A stretch of DNA of 38,565 nt from a bacterium (GTDB lineage Bacteria > Margulisbacteria > Marinamargulisbacteria > JABIPA01), in the NCBI GenBank assembly GCA_018698675.1, contig JABIPA010000059.1:79784-118348 (forward strand), given 5' to 3'. The translations under genes were made by a program, and so were the position numbers. The notes under the pieces were generated by a model that had not been told where the DNA came from, did not search any database, and was given only the letters and a program-made list of their open reading frames with translations. Positions 1-9,298 of the stretch are shown here, one piece after another. Positions within the stretch are counted from its first letter, which is position 1, and every line of letters starts with the position of its first letter.

Positions 1-451
1 TTGTAAGCTCAGGCCGATTGATTTCTTCGTTATAATCAAAAGAACCTTTATGTATATCTTTATTTGGGAAGATACAAACCCCGTTACTTAGGAAATGTAA
101 GGCCCTATACGAATTGTAAGAAAACTCACCATTCAAGCTTAGTCCGTCACTATATTTCTGTTCGCCTATTTTAAGGATTGAATTTTTTTTAGTAGGATCA
201 TATACATACAATTTGCCATTTTCTACAACGTCTGTTTTATATATTCTTTTTCCACTCTTTAACACACAACTATCTATTTCTGGTATATATTCAAAAAAAC
301 CATGTTCTTCACTAATAGAACCACTTGAAACCGAATATTGAACCCGACCATGTTTTAGAACCGTACGTTTTGCTTGCCCATTATACTCAAACGATCCACT
401 ATGAGTTTCTCCGTTTGGTTGAACTTCTTGTCCATTTACCAAAAAAGACAT
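1..451 (-). CDS. Partial repeat protein with MORN-like G-x-F-x-Y repeats
   Basis: An open frame runs leftwards off the window edge with no stop, so the C-terminus is missing. About 150 residues are visible from the ATG at 451. The protein is built of units of about 28-32 residues, each opening with G-x-[FL]-x-Y and carrying a central L-x-x-G-x-x-x-Y/F (units start with GSFEY, GFFEY, GKLYVY, GEFSY, GSFDY). The pattern resembles MORN-type or related beta-hairpin repeats, but I do not recognise a named family. There is no clear Shine-Dalgarno sequence. The frame stays open upstream to about 560 without a start codon. A separate ATG at 563 begins a short frame that would join this one by loss of one base in the T-run near 540-546, so a 5' frameshift is possible. 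No function is assigned. Confidence 0.6.
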   Translation of the reverse strand, partial: MSFLVNGQEVQPNGETHSGSFEYNGQAKRTVLKHGRVQYSVSSGSISEEHGFFEYIPEIDSCVLKSGKRIYKTDVVENGKLYVYDPTKKNSILKIGEQKYSDGLSLNGEFSYNSYRALHFLSNGVCIFPNKDIHKGSFDYNEEINRPELT

Positions 452-845
452 TTCTTCTCGAGGAAAAAATTGAAATATATTTGTTTCAAACCCTTTAATA
501 GGCTTACGCTGATTAGTTCCAGCTACAATTTTTTTAATTAAATGTCTGTTTTTAACTCTCATTGTTTTACTATATATATCCTGATTAATATCGCGGTCCA
601 AGTACCTACGACATCATTCTTACCCATTAATTTCTATAAATCGGCTTCTATTTAACCATATTATTCATAAATTACAATGCCAAACATCAATATCAAAAAA
701 TTTTCAGCATAAAAATAGTTCGATTGAGCATACATCATGTTGCTTTTTATTTTTAATTTCATAGAGAGGTTTGTTCCTTTTTAGAAATAAATCATGTATA
801 AAGGGAGTATTCTTCAAGCAAATAAATTAAATAAGGGGATAAACA
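452..845. other. 394-nt AT-rich intergenic stretch between divergent genes
   Basis: This stretch separates the partial minus-strand repeat gene from the plus-strand RING-like gene. Its left 110 nt may be the frameshifted 5' end of the repeat gene. The right end holds a Shine-Dalgarno-like AGGGGAT just before the ATG at 846. I see no tRNA, convincing promoter pair or inverted repeat in the rest. Confidence 0.4.
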
Positions 846-1838
846 ATGGAAGGTATTACACTTTCTGTCTGTAATTCAAGAATTACGCGAAAAGACTCAT
901 CTACAATTTCTGGAAATTCAGCGTTTACTATTATTAAAGTAGAAGCTGATTCAAAAAATTCTACTGAACATGAAAATAGATGTCCTATTTCTTATGACAC
1001 TTTTGTTGACGGGAAAACGACAACCACTACTTGCGGGCATAAATTCATGTCCGATTCTCTTCAAACATGGCTTTTAACAAAAACTCCGGAAACCCGAAAA
1101 TGCCCTACCTGTAGAACCAAATTATTTCTTAATCATAAATCTTATAAAGACTTCGAAAAATCTATAACTTGCGATAGCGATGCGGAATCGGTGTTGGAAG
1201 AAATTAACGGTTCTCCACTTTCAATAGAAAAAAAACAAAAACTAATCCTAAAAAAAGTTCATGAGTATATTGATAATACGATTAATAATGTTGTGTATTT
1301 AAGAAATATAGAGCTTTTAGATTCAGAAATAAGCCACCAGTATTATCTTTTGTTAAATGAAACGACGGACAATATGAGCCAATACATATATATTCATCAT
1401 TCGCCATTCGATATAGATGAAAAAAATAGACTATATCTTGAAAAAGCAAACACCCATTCAGACCTCAAAGGCTATTTAAACTTATTCAATGAACTCCCTC
1501 TTTCCCAAAAAGAAAAAAACGAAAAAACGGTTGAAAAACTAAAAGATCTAACACCAGATATGTTTATAGACACAATCAAAACAACAAACCTTATTTATTT
1601 AAATCCTATGAATCCGGAGCTACAAGAGGTTGAATCCGAAATTAGAAATGACATTTTAAGACTCAAAGCTGACAGATCCTTATCATTAGAGGAAACGACT
1701 CAATTTTTTAACGCAACGAGTTCAGATTATCAAACAAGACACCCTGATTATCTTGCTGAACGAGAAAGCTACTTCGACTCGTTAATTCCCCCAAAGGGAT
1801 ATTGTTTCGCAAACTGCTTACCTAGACTTTGTCATTAG
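846..1838 (+). CDS. RING/SP-RING-like protein of unknown function
   Basis: A 330-residue protein with a RING-like module at residues 46-89. The ligand frame is C46-x2-S49, C63-G-H65, M68, S71, then C86-P-T-C89. Aligned with a classical RING (CxxC...CxH...HxxC...CxxC), the second zinc site (C63, H65, C86, C89) is intact. The first site has kept C46 but lost its other three ligands (S49, M68, S71). That single-site pattern is also seen in eukaryotic SP-RING (Siz/PIAS/Nse2) domains, and CPIS recalls U-boxes. A hydrophobic 'LQTWL' follows at the usual E2-contact position. The rest is predicted mostly helical with a Cys-containing tail (CFANC). RING E3 ligases in bacteria are mostly host-directed effectors, so that role is an inference here. 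The start has AGGGGAT upstream at good spacing. No secretion signal is visible. Confidence 0.65.
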   Translation: MEGITLSVCNSRITRKDSSTISGNSAFTIIKVEADSKNSTEHENRCPISYDTFVDGKTTTTTCGHKFMSDSLQTWLLTKTPETRKCPTCRTKLFLNHKSYKDFEKSITCDSDAESVLEEINGSPLSIEKKQKLILKKVHEYIDNTINNVVYLRNIELLDSEISHQYYLLLNETTDNMSQYIYIHHSPFDIDEKNRLYLEKANTHSDLKGYLNLFNELPLSQKEKNEKTVEKLKDLTPDMFIDTIKTTNLIYLNPMNPELQEVESEIRNDILRLKADRSLSLEETTQFFNATSSDYQTRHPDYLAERESYFDSLIPPKGYCFANCLPRLCH

Positions 1839-1908
1839 TTAAAAAGTCTTTAGCGCCTAGAATCACCAACAACTGATTCCGATTCAACTATTATTCGGTG
1901 AAAACCGT

Positions 1909-1940
1909 TCAAAAAAAACTTTAGACTGAGTGCCACGAAA
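1909..1940 (-). repeat. Possible degraded copy of the 3'-end hairpin family
   Basis: Read on the minus strand, this stretch contains GGCACTCAG followed by a deletion and then AAAGTTTTTTTGAAC. Both pieces match the 3' half of the full hairpin at 1963-2068 (GGCACTCAG and AAACTTTTTGAATGG). It has no 5' arm, so it looks like a remnant. Confidence 0.35.
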
Positions 1941-1962
1941 ATATTTTAATTACAAATCACAA

Positions 1963-2068
1963 AAATCCATTCAAAAAGTTTTCAGATTGGCCTTCGGGCT
2001 GAGTGCCGCATATCAAAGATATGTAAACTCAGTTCGAAAGCCAATATGGGAACTTTTAGGATGGATTT
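1963..2068 (-). repeat. 3'-end hairpin element, copy 1 (downstream of metG)
   Basis: A near-continuous inverted repeat of about 106 nt, read on the minus strand as the continuation of metG. The outer stem is AAATCCAT/ATGGATTT. Next comes TAAAAGTTCCC paired with GAAAACTTTT, then a stem containing ATTGGC/GCCAAT, then CTGAG/CTCAG. The tip is CATATC-TTT-GATATG, flanked by the unpaired TTTA and CGGCA. The metG stop codon (2067-2069) overlaps the outer stem. It shares the core and arm motifs with the copies at 7344-7450 and 15649-15753 in the same orientation relative to the upstream gene. Confidence 0.85.
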
Positions 2069-3692
2069 AAGATGGATTTTGGATTTTTTGGGCGTCTTCT
2101 AGCTTAATCCTTTGAGCCAAGTGCTCGTATTGATTAATCGTATGATTCTCAATAGTTGTTTCGATATCAGCTCTAGAATAATTCTCGCAATTCAAAAATT
2201 TAAAAACGCCGTCCGTTAACTGCGGTAATACAGGGGACAAGTATACGCTCAACATAAGTAAAGCATTCAATCCAGTCGTACAAATGGCCGCTGCGTCGTC
2301 TTGAGACACCTTTACCTTTGCCCATGGCTCTTGTTCGTCGACATACTTATTCACTCGTTCAGCAAGGCTAATAATAACCCTCATCGCTTCATGCGTGTTT
2401 AAACTGTCATAGGGGTCATCGGCTGCCTTAATGTCCGTTCGGATAGACTCAAGTAATTCTGCACCTTCCTCGTTTGGAGACGTTAACTTCCCACCACATT
2501 TTTTAACCAAAATTGCTCCGAGCCTACTTCCTATATTTACTACCTTGTTTACGATATCTGCATTTACTTTATTAACAAAATCTTCAAAACTAAAATCAAT
2601 ATCATCGATACCACCTGTTAATTTTGAGGCGTAATAATAACGAAGGTATTCTGGGCTTAAATGATCTAAATAGGTCCTTGCCGTAATAAATGTCCCTCTA
2701 CTCTTGGACATCTTTTTCCCACCTATAGTTAAAAATCCGTGAACATTTACTTTACTCGGCAATTTATAACCGGAAACATCCAACATCGCAGGCCAAAATA
2801 ATGTATGAAAATACAAGATATCTTTCCCTATAAAATGATGAATCTCTGTCTCTCCATCTTTCCAAATATCATTTACATCTAAGCCATTTTTTTCACAATA
2901 ATGTTGAGTCGTCGCTATATATCCTACTGGAGCGTCTAACCAAACATAAAAGAACTTATTTTCTTCTCCTGGTATTTCAAACCCAAAGTAAGGCGCATCA
3001 CGAGAAATATCCCAATCTCTTAATCCGTCTTTAAACCACTCGTCCAATTTGTTCTTAATCGCGTCGGTTACCTTAATAGTGTCTAACCAAGTTTTAATCG
3101 TCTCTTCATATTTAGACACTGCAAAAAAATGATGCTCAGATTCTTTCGTGACCGGTGTTTCTTTACACGACACACAATATGGAGCAACTAAATCTTTTGT
3201 CGCGTAACTACCAGAACAACTTTCACAATTATCTCCATACTGATCAGACGCTCCACATTTAGGGCACGTTCCTTTTATGAACCTATCAGGTAAAAACATT
3301 GCACAGCTATTACAATATGCTTGCTCTATAACTTTCGTATATATAGCCCCTTTTTCCTTGGCCTTTAAATAGATATCGGATGCCAACACCTTATTTTCTT
3401 TAGAATGGGTCGTATAGTACTCATCAAAATCCACACCAAACGCTCTTAGGTCGGACTCATGTTGATGGTGAATTTCTTTAATTAATTCTTCGGGAGTAAT
3501 CCCTCTTGCCTTTGCTGAAAGCATAATTGGTGTTCCGTGAGCATCGTCTGCACACATATGTAACGCGGACTCACCCATCATTTTTTTGAAACGGACCCAA
3601 ATATCTGTCTGAATATATTCGACCAAATGTCCCATGTGAATTGGTCCATTTGCATAAGGTAATGCGCTAGTTGCTAAATAAGATTTTGCCAT
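2067..3692 (-). CDS. metG: Methionine--tRNA ligase
   Basis: A class I aminoacyl-tRNA synthetase that charges tRNA-Met in the cytoplasm. The HIGH motif appears as HMGH at residues 19-22, after PYANGPI. KMSKS (GGKKMSKSRG) lies near residue 330. Between them an insertion carries paired zinc knuckles (CNSC, CPKC, CESC, CVSC), as in the two-knuckle MetG type. At 541 residues it lacks the C-terminal tRNA-binding (EMAP-like) domain found in longer MetRS. The start ATG has GAGGAC upstream on the minus strand. It lies 18 nt downstream of tyrS, so the two synthetases probably form an operon. The stop codon sits inside the outer stem of a hairpin repeat, which may act as the transcript end. Confidence 0.96.
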   Translation of the reverse strand: MAKSYLATSALPYANGPIHMGHLVEYIQTDIWVRFKKMMGESALHMCADDAHGTPIMLSAKARGITPEELIKEIHHQHESDLRAFGVDFDEYYTTHSKENKVLASDIYLKAKEKGAIYTKVIEQAYCNSCAMFLPDRFIKGTCPKCGASDQYGDNCESCSGSYATKDLVAPYCVSCKETPVTKESEHHFFAVSKYEETIKTWLDTIKVTDAIKNKLDEWFKDGLRDWDISRDAPYFGFEIPGEENKFFYVWLDAPVGYIATTQHYCEKNGLDVNDIWKDGETEIHHFIGKDILYFHTLFWPAMLDVSGYKLPSKVNVHGFLTIGGKKMSKSRGTFITARTYLDHLSPEYLRYYYASKLTGGIDDIDFSFEDFVNKVNADIVNKVVNIGSRLGAILVKKCGGKLTSPNEEGAELLESIRTDIKAADDPYDSLNTHEAMRVIISLAERVNKYVDEQEPWAKVKVSQDDAAAICTTGLNALLMLSVYLSPVLPQLTDGVFKFLNCENYSRADIETTIENHTINQYEHLAQRIKLEDAQKIQNPS

Positions 3693-3710
3693 GATTTGTC
3701 CTCGCTAAAT

Positions 3711-4964
3711 TTAAAATATGAGTTTAAAAAACTTTTTCTTACCAATTTTTAAAGAAGAGCCTGATTTTGGAACACTCTCACTTTTTTCTGACTTATTTGA
3801 TTCTGAAGGTATAAGTTCAAAAAATGGGTCTGAAATAACATTTCCATCGATTTGAACCGCTTGCTGCATAATTAATCGACGCCACTCTTTTTTTGACGGA
3901 ACCAATTTCTTTTCTATCAATACGTCAATCAACTTTACTCCGTCAGATGATAGAAGTGATTCAGAAATATGTAATTCAGGAATGTCATCCGGAATATCTT
4001 TTTTTGAAAATAGTGTCTCAAATCTCTCGTGAGCACTTGATGCACTATCTTCATCATATAGTTCTGTAATGATTAGTTTTGCCAATTCTACCTTGGCATG
4101 TTTTGGATTAATTGCGCCAGTCGATATATCACTCTCTAACTGCTTCAATTCATCATCCGTCGCTGAGGTTAATAATGACCGGTATTTTACTATTAATGTA
4201 TCGGGTATAGACATTAGCTTTCCAAAAATATCATTTGGTTCTTCAGTTATTCCAATATGGTTTCCCAAGGACTTACTCATTTTTTTCACACCATCTGTAC
4301 CTTCTAGTATTGGACAGGTCGCTATTAATTGAGGTTTTTGACCATATTCTTTTTGTAAATGTCGCCCCATTAGCAAATTAAATGTTTGATCCGTTCCACC
4401 TAATTCGACATCTGCTTTTAGTGCGACAGAATCATACCCTTGTAATAATGGATACAAAAACTCATGGATACGTATTGAAATACCCGATTTAAATCGCTTA
4501 GAAAAATCGTCTCTCTCGAGCATTCTAGCCACACTATATTTTGCTGATAATGCGATTAATTCTTGAGGTTTCAACTTGTTTAACCATGTCGAATTGAAAA
4601 CAACCTCTGTTTTTTCTTTATCTAAAAATTTAAATACCTGCTCTTGATACGTTTCTGCATTTCTTTTTACATCATCTTCCGTTAAAGCTGGTCGTGTCTG
4701 AGATTTACCCGTCGGATCCCCAATCATTGCCGTAAAATCTCCGATTAAAAAAATAATTGTATGCCCAATTTGTTGCAATTGCTGAAGTTTTTTTAATAAA
4801 ACCATATGACCTAAGTGTAGGTCTGGTGCAGAAGGGTCCGCCCCCCATTTTATTTTTAATGGTTTGCTGGGATCTATGTTTACTAATTTATCGATTTCAA
4901 CTTCTGGAATTACTTCTTCAAAGCCACGTTTTATACTCTCGCTATTTTCTGTACTTTTTCTCAT
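3711..4964 (-). CDS. tyrS: Tyrosine--tRNA ligase (TyrZ-like)
   Basis: A class I synthetase charging tRNA-Tyr. The ATP site HIGH variant is HLGH at residues 50-53, in a [13 protein letters not shown] context typical of the TyrZ subgroup. It is followed by [14 protein letters not shown]. The KKMSKSLG loop is near residue 230. An S4 RNA-binding domain lies near residues 345-400 ([13 protein letters not shown]). The length of 417 residues fits the family. The last ~30 residues are Ser/Lys-rich and end in KKKFFKLIF, which looks like a lineage-specific tail. The start ATG has AGGA about 7 nt upstream. It is the first gene of a likely tyrS-metG operon. Pairing two synthetases in one transcript is unusual but not unknown. 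Confidence 0.95.
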   Translation of the reverse strand: MRKSTENSESIKRGFEEVIPEVEIDKLVNIDPSKPLKIKWGADPSAPDLHLGHMVLLKKLQQLQQIGHTIIFLIGDFTAMIGDPTGKSQTRPALTEDDVKRNAETYQEQVFKFLDKEKTEVVFNSTWLNKLKPQELIALSAKYSVARMLERDDFSKRFKSGISIRIHEFLYPLLQGYDSVALKADVELGGTDQTFNLLMGRHLQKEYGQKPQLIATCPILEGTDGVKKMSKSLGNHIGITEEPNDIFGKLMSIPDTLIVKYRSLLTSATDDELKQLESDISTGAINPKHAKVELAKLIITELYDEDSASSAHERFETLFSKKDIPDDIPELHISESLLSSDGVKLIDVLIEKKLVPSKKEWRRLIMQQAVQIDGNVISDPFFELIPSESNKSEKSESVPKSGSSLKIGKKKFFKLIF

Positions 4965-5187
4965 GATTTTTCCTAATTGTATGTTTACTAATTACTCATA
5001 TTTTTGAATGAAACTGTTTTGCATTTCACACAAAACACATCTTACATCCTTCATTTTCAAAATCCAATCCGGAAATACTTTTAATATGCTTTAATTCATC
5101 ATATTTTTTCAAATTACTTAAACGATTATTTTATAGTAAACTACCTACTCTGTAAGTTTATTAAAAACAAATTTTATTGTACTTAAA

Positions 5188-5204
5188 AAGGAGCAATTTC
5201 TCTG
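5188..5204 (+). promoter_or_regulatory. Strong Shine-Dalgarno with no standard start codon after it
   Basis: AAGGAG at 5188-5193 is the best ribosome-binding site near the penicillin-binding protein gene, yet no ATG, GTG or TTG follows at normal spacing. A CTG at 5202, in frame with the gene, is 8 nt from it. The frame is open from just after a TAA at 5187-5189. The first ATG (5274) has no good Shine-Dalgarno sequence. Confidence 0.5.
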
Positions 5205-5273
5205 ATATTTCGATCTAGACACCACATAGGAAAAGTAAAACGACTATCTTCTCGTTCGGCAGGCGCATCGTTT

Positions 5274-7346
5274 ATGGCAAAAAAACGACGTCATAATAAA
5301 ATGGGAGGAGTCGCTCGGTTTTTTATTTTTTCTGGTCTTTTTATAGCGATATCGGGCGTCCTCGTTGCAGGATTAACCATATTTATTTTGTCAAAAAAAT
5401 TACCTGATGTTAAAGCAATGGAGACATACATCCCTCATGAAACAACAAAAATTTATTCTGTAGATAACGTTGTTCTTGCAGAGCTTCATCAAGAAGAAAA
5501 TAGAAACCCCGTTCCTCTCGAGGATATTTCAAAATCCGTTATTGATGCCGTTATTGCAGCTGAAGACACAGCTTTTTATGAACATCACGGCATTAATTTT
5601 AAAGCTATTCTTCGGGCTCTTTATAAAGATATTAAAGCTAGGGCCTTTGTAGAAGGTGGGAGTACATTAACTCAACAACTTGCTAGAAATATCTTTTTAA
5701 CGAAACGTCGAACGATTACACGAAAAGTAGAAGAAGCAATTTTGGCTTTCAATATAGACAGATATTATTCCAAACAAGAAATTCTCGAACTTTATTTAAA
5801 CCAAGTTTACTGGGGACATAACGCATATGGTATCCAATCTGCATCTCATATGTATTTTGCAAAAAGCGCAAAAGATTTGAAATTAGGTGAAGCTGCTCTC
5901 CTTATTGGAATGTTAACAGGCCCCGAACTATATAGTCCTTTTAAGAATATGAAAGGGTCGAAACGACGCCAACGTATCGTGCTTAATAGAATGGCAAAAG
6001 TTGGAACTATAACTCAAAGTATGGCAGACGCTACTTACGAAGAAGAATTAGCATTTGCACAAAAAAAGAGACATCGTTATAAAGCTCCGTTTTTTACATC
6101 ATATGTCGTTCAGCAACTTATTGATATGTATGGAGAAGACGCTACCTACCGATCTGGAATGAAGGTTTATACGACACTCGATTACAAACTTCAAAAAACA
6201 GCTGAAACTATTGTTAAAAAATACATTAAAAGAGGGAATAAACCCTATAAAATTCGTGGAGAAAGATACCCTAGTTTAAACGTTCGTGAAGCAGCTATTT
6301 TATCTGTTGAGCCTTCGACAGGATATATTAAAGTCCTTCAAGGTGGTGTCGACTTTGGTCATAACCAATTTAACAGATGTCTTCAAGCAAATAGGCAACC
6401 AGGTTCTTCATTTAAACCTTTTGTATATTTAACGGCTCTTAACAAAGGGTTTTCTCCAGGACAAGTTTTTGATGATAGCCCTGTTACGTTTAATACGACA
6501 GAAGGACCATACTCACCTCAAAATTATTCAAGAAAATATAAAGGCAAAATTTCAATGCGTCGTGCTCTCGAGCTCTCGGTAAATGTCATTGCTATTAAAT
6601 TGAATGATCTTGTTGGCCCTGCAAGTGTTATAGAAACAGCTCGTCAACTCGGATTAAAATCTGACCTTAAACCAATCTTATCTCTACCTCTTGGAGCGAT
6701 GGAGGTAACAATGTTAGATCTTGTTACTGTTTACGGTTCATTTGCAAATAAAGGACGTCGCGTTGAGCCTGTGGGTATTTTAAGAATTATGGATAGAGAT
6801 GGTTCTACCCTATATGAACACCGGCATCGAGAAACACGAGTATTTAATGAAAATAAAATAGCTGCTCTTGTAAACATGATGAAAGGAGTCGTTAAATCGG
6901 GAACTGGAAAACTAGCTAGACTCCCAGGTAGGCCAATTGCTGGAAAAACAGGAACGACATCCGACTATAGAGATGCTTGGTTTATGGGCTTTGTTCCTCA
7001 ACTTGTAACTGGAGTTTGGGTTGGTAATGACGATAACTCATCTATGGTTAAAATGACTGGAGGATGGTTTCCTGCACAAATGTGGAAAGAATTTATGAAG
7101 GAAGCTCTCAAAGGTGTTCCTAGTAGAGATTTTCCTGCTCCTCGAGGTATGGTTGTTAGAGAAATTAATTGGGATACTGGTCTTCTTTCTAGTGATTTTA
7201 GTCCTGAAAAACGTGTATTTAAAGAAAAGTTTTGGAAGGGTAAAGAACCTACTAAAAAAGATACGCCTTTAAGTTTGAATATTATTAAACAAAAAGAAGA
7301 AAATGCAGAAGAGTCTAAGGAAGAAATCCTCGACTTCTTCAATTAG
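5274..7346 (+). CDS. Class A penicillin-binding protein (PBP1A-like)
   Basis: A bifunctional peptidoglycan synthase anchored in the inner membrane. A basic N-terminus is followed by one membrane helix at about residues 14-40. The GT51 glycosyltransferase domain covers about 75-240, with catalytic Glu97 in AAEDTAFYEHHG and the GGSTLTQQLARN motif. The transpeptidase domain runs from about 330, with S378-x-x-K381 (PGSSFKPF), SVN at 435-437 and KTGT at 558-561. The tail is acidic and lysine-rich. The 690-residue length is normal. The start is uncertain: ATG 5274 lacks a Shine-Dalgarno sequence, while a CTG at 5202 lies 8 nt after AAGGAG and would add 24 mostly basic residues. The TAG stop is the first base triplet of a 107-nt hairpin repeat. 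It is the only class A PBP in the window and would use the lipid II precursors made through the mur operon at 29-35 kb. Confidence 0.95.
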   Translation: MAKKRRHNKMGGVARFFIFSGLFIAISGVLVAGLTIFILSKKLPDVKAMETYIPHETTKIYSVDNVVLAELHQEENRNPVPLEDISKSVIDAVIAAEDTAFYEHHGINFKAILRALYKDIKARAFVEGGSTLTQQLARNIFLTKRRTITRKVEEAILAFNIDRYYSKQEILELYLNQVYWGHNAYGIQSASHMYFAKSAKDLKLGEAALLIGMLTGPELYSPFKNMKGSKRRQRIVLNRMAKVGTITQSMADATYEEELAFAQKKRHRYKAPFFTSYVVQQLIDMYGEDATYRSGMKVYTTLDYKLQKTAETIVKKYIKRGNKPYKIRGERYPSLNVREAAILSVEPSTGYIKVLQGGVDFGHNQFNRCLQANRQPGSSFKPFVYLTALNKGFSPGQVFDDSPVTFNTTEGPYSPQNYSRKYKGKISMRRALELSVNVIAIKLNDLVGPASVIETARQLGLKSDLKPILSLPLGAMEVTMLDLVTVYGSFANKGRRVEPVGILRIMDRDGSTLYEHRHRETRVFNENKIAALVNMMKGVVKSGTGKLARLPGRPIAGKTGTTSDYRDAWFMGFVPQLVTGVWVGNDDNSSMVKMTGGWFPAQMWKEFMKEALKGVPSRDFPAPRGMVVREINWDTGLLSSDFSPEKRVFKEKFWKGKEPTKKDTPLSLNIIKQKEENAEESKEEILDFFN

Positions 7347-7450
7347 GACAGTTTAAAAGTTCCCAGATAAACTGTCGCGTCGCGTTTACATATCTTTGAT
7401 ATGCGGCACTTGGCTCGACAGTCTATCTGAAACCTTTTAAATCTGTCCTA
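7344..7450 (+). repeat. 3'-end hairpin element, copy 2 (downstream of the PBP gene)
   Basis: An inverted repeat of 107 nt whose outer stem, TAGGACAG/CTGTCCTA, includes the PBP stop codon. Inside are TTTAAAAGTT/AACCTTTTAAA, an AGAT.AACTGTCG/CGACAGTCTATCT stem, and the core GTTTACATATC-TTT-GATATGCGGCAC, which is identical to that of copy 1. The stem sequences differ from copy 1 but remain complementary. Confidence 0.85.
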
Positions 7451-7476
7451 GAATATCTTTTTGGACTTGGTTTCCG

Positions 7477-7514
<38 letters not shown>

Positions 7515-7533
7515 AATTAATAGGTGAAAAATT

Positions 7534-8493
7534 ATGAGTACTGAACAATCTGGGGAACTATCAAAAATTGAAGATGTTGTTATTATTGGATCTGGGCCAG
7601 CAGCCCATACGGCGGCTATTTATGCTGCACGTGCTGATTTAAAGCCTTTGATGTTCGAAGGCTTATTTGCAGCTGGGGTTGCTGCTGGAGGTCAATTAAC
7701 TACCACTACGGAAATTGAGAATTTCCCTGGTTTTTTAGATATCTCGGGAACTGAATTAATGACAAAAATGAGAGATCAAGCTGCTCATTGGGGAACTCAA
7801 ATATTTACAGAAACTGTCGATAGTATCGATGTTTCCAAATCCCCTTTTACGGTAGTTTCAGATTCTCAAACTGTAAAAACAAAAACAATTATTCTTGCAA
7901 CAGGTGCGACGGCTCAACGACTAGGTCTTCCTGGAGAAGAAACATATTGGCAAAAAGGTATTTCTGCATGCGCAGTTTGCGACGGAGCTTTGCCTATTTT
8001 TAGAAATAAACCAATGGTAGTTATTGGAGGCGGAGACACAGCTGCTGAAGAAGCTACATTCTTAACTAAATTTGCTAGCAAAGTTCATCTACTTGTTCGA
8101 CGTGATGAAATGAGAGCCTCAAAAGCTATGCAACAACGCGTATTTGATAACGAGAAAATAGAAATTCATTGGAATACAGAAGCAACAGAAGCAGTTGGGG
8201 AAAAACTTCTAACAGGAGTTGCTGTCTTAAACTCAAAAACAAAAGAAACAAAAACTATCTCAGCTAGTGGTTTGTTTTATGCAATTGGACATACACCAAA
8301 CACAACATTTCTAAATAACCAACTAGAACTTGATTCTACAGGATACATTATTACAAAAAATGGAAGTCCAGAAACATCTATCCCTGGTGTTTTTGCATGT
8401 GGTGACGTTCAAGATAAGGTTTACAGACAGGCGATAACAGCTGCAGGATCCGGTTGCCAAGCAGCCCTCTTAGCCGAACGATTTATAGGTTAA
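7534..8493 (+). CDS. trxB: Thioredoxin-disulfide reductase
   Basis: A flavoprotein that reduces thioredoxin with NADPH. The FAD-binding GSGPAAHTAAIYAAR motif is at residues 19-33. The redox pair is C146-A-V-C149 in SACAVCDGA, matching the bacterial CAxC type. The NADPH fold GGGDTAAEEA starts near residue 165. The C-terminal FAD motif ACGDVQDKVYRQ is near 289. The 319-residue length is normal. An AGGTGA Shine-Dalgarno precedes the ATG. The upstream leader contains an (AATA)n tract and a hairpin repeat, so regulation or phase-variable expression is conceivable. Its 3' end faces lgt with only 13 nt between them. Confidence 0.96.
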   Translation: MSTEQSGELSKIEDVVIIGSGPAAHTAAIYAARADLKPLMFEGLFAAGVAAGGQLTTTTEIENFPGFLDISGTELMTKMRDQAAHWGTQIFTETVDSIDVSKSPFTVVSDSQTVKTKTIILATGATAQRLGLPGEETYWQKGISACAVCDGALPIFRNKPMVVIGGGDTAAEEATFLTKFASKVHLLVRRDEMRASKAMQQRVFDNEKIEIHWNTEATEAVGEKLLTGVAVLNSKTKETKTISASGLFYAIGHTPNTTFLNNQLELDSTGYIITKNGSPETSIPGVFACGDVQDKVYRQAITAAGSGCQAALLAERFIG

Positions 8494-8506
8494 ACCTAAA
8501 TTAGAT

Positions 8507-9298
8507 TTATTGTAATTCGCTATTAGGTGTTCGTCCTAAAAAAGAAAGAACAATCCCCCCTAGGCTTATCATGGCAAGACATAACAATTGTCCCATTGAA
8601 AGGCCTAGGACTAAGGTACCCAATTGAGAATCTGGTGCTCTAAAAAATTCACAGAAAAATCTAAAAAAACCATATCCAATTAAATATAATCCAAATATAA
8701 CCCCGGGTTTAAACTCCATCTTTTTCATCAAAAAATATAATATACAAAACAAAACAAATCCTTCAAAAAAGGCCTCGTACAATTGAGACGGATGTCTAAC
8801 TATTTGTCCTCCAGACGGAAATATCATTCCCCACGGAACTGATGTTTCACGTCCAAAAAGCTCCCCATTTACAAAGTTAGCGAGTCGCCCCAAAAATATA
8901 CCTATAGTCGATCCAACGGCCAAAATATCAATTAAACTAAAAAAAGAAACCTTCTTAACTTTTGAGAAAAAATACATTGCTATGACAGCGCCAATAGCTC
9001 CTCCATGGTAAGACATTCCACCATTCCAAATAGCAACAATCTCTAAAGGATGACTAACGTAATAAATTAAATCATAAAATAATACATAACCTAATCGGCC
9101 TCCCAATAAGACTCCTATCATTATGTAACTCATGAAATCTAAACAATCTAAGTATGTAAAATTAAACCACTTTTTAAATTCATTCTTGAATAAAAAGGTA
9201 CCCAATCCAATTCCGCCAATATAAGCCAAGCTATACCATCGTATGGCTAACGGTCCAACACTGAATACTATAGGGGATAATGAAGGGTATTCTAACAT
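8507..9298 (-). CDS. lgt: Prolipoprotein diacylglyceryl transferase
   Basis: An inner-membrane enzyme that transfers diacylglycerol from phosphatidylglycerol to the lipobox cysteine of prolipoproteins. It has about seven hydrophobic segments. The family signature region contains GGMSYHGGAIGA and then GRLANFVNGELFGR, with HPSQLYEA later. The 263-residue length is typical. The gene is monocistronic and convergent with trxB. A lipobox protein encoded at 35.7-36.2 kb in this window would be a substrate. There is no strong Shine-Dalgarno sequence before the ATG at 9298. A TATAAA-like box lies about 25 nt upstream. Confidence 0.95.
   Translation of the reverse strand: MLEYPSLSPIVFSVGPLAIRWYSLAYIGGIGLGTFLFKNEFKKWFNFTYLDCLDFMSYIMIGVLLGGRLGYVLFYDLIYYVSHPLEIVAIWNGGMSYHGGAIGAVIAMYFFSKVKKVSFFSLIDILAVGSTIGIFLGRLANFVNGELFGRETSVPWGMIFPSGGQIVRHPSQLYEAFFEGFVLFCILYFLMKKMEFKPGVIFGLYLIGYGFFRFFCEFFRAPDSQLGTLVLGLSMGQLLCLAMISLGGIVLSFLGRTPNSELQ

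Noticed and set aside
4965..5187. Possible tRNA or small RNA in the tyrS-PBP gap
   Set aside because: No cloverleaf, T-loop sequence or terminator could be seen; it is simply AT-rich.
8843..8852. parS half-site TGTTTCACGT in lgt
   Set aside because: Only one half matches; the other half is CCAAAA and it lies 7 kb from the real cluster, so it is probably chance.
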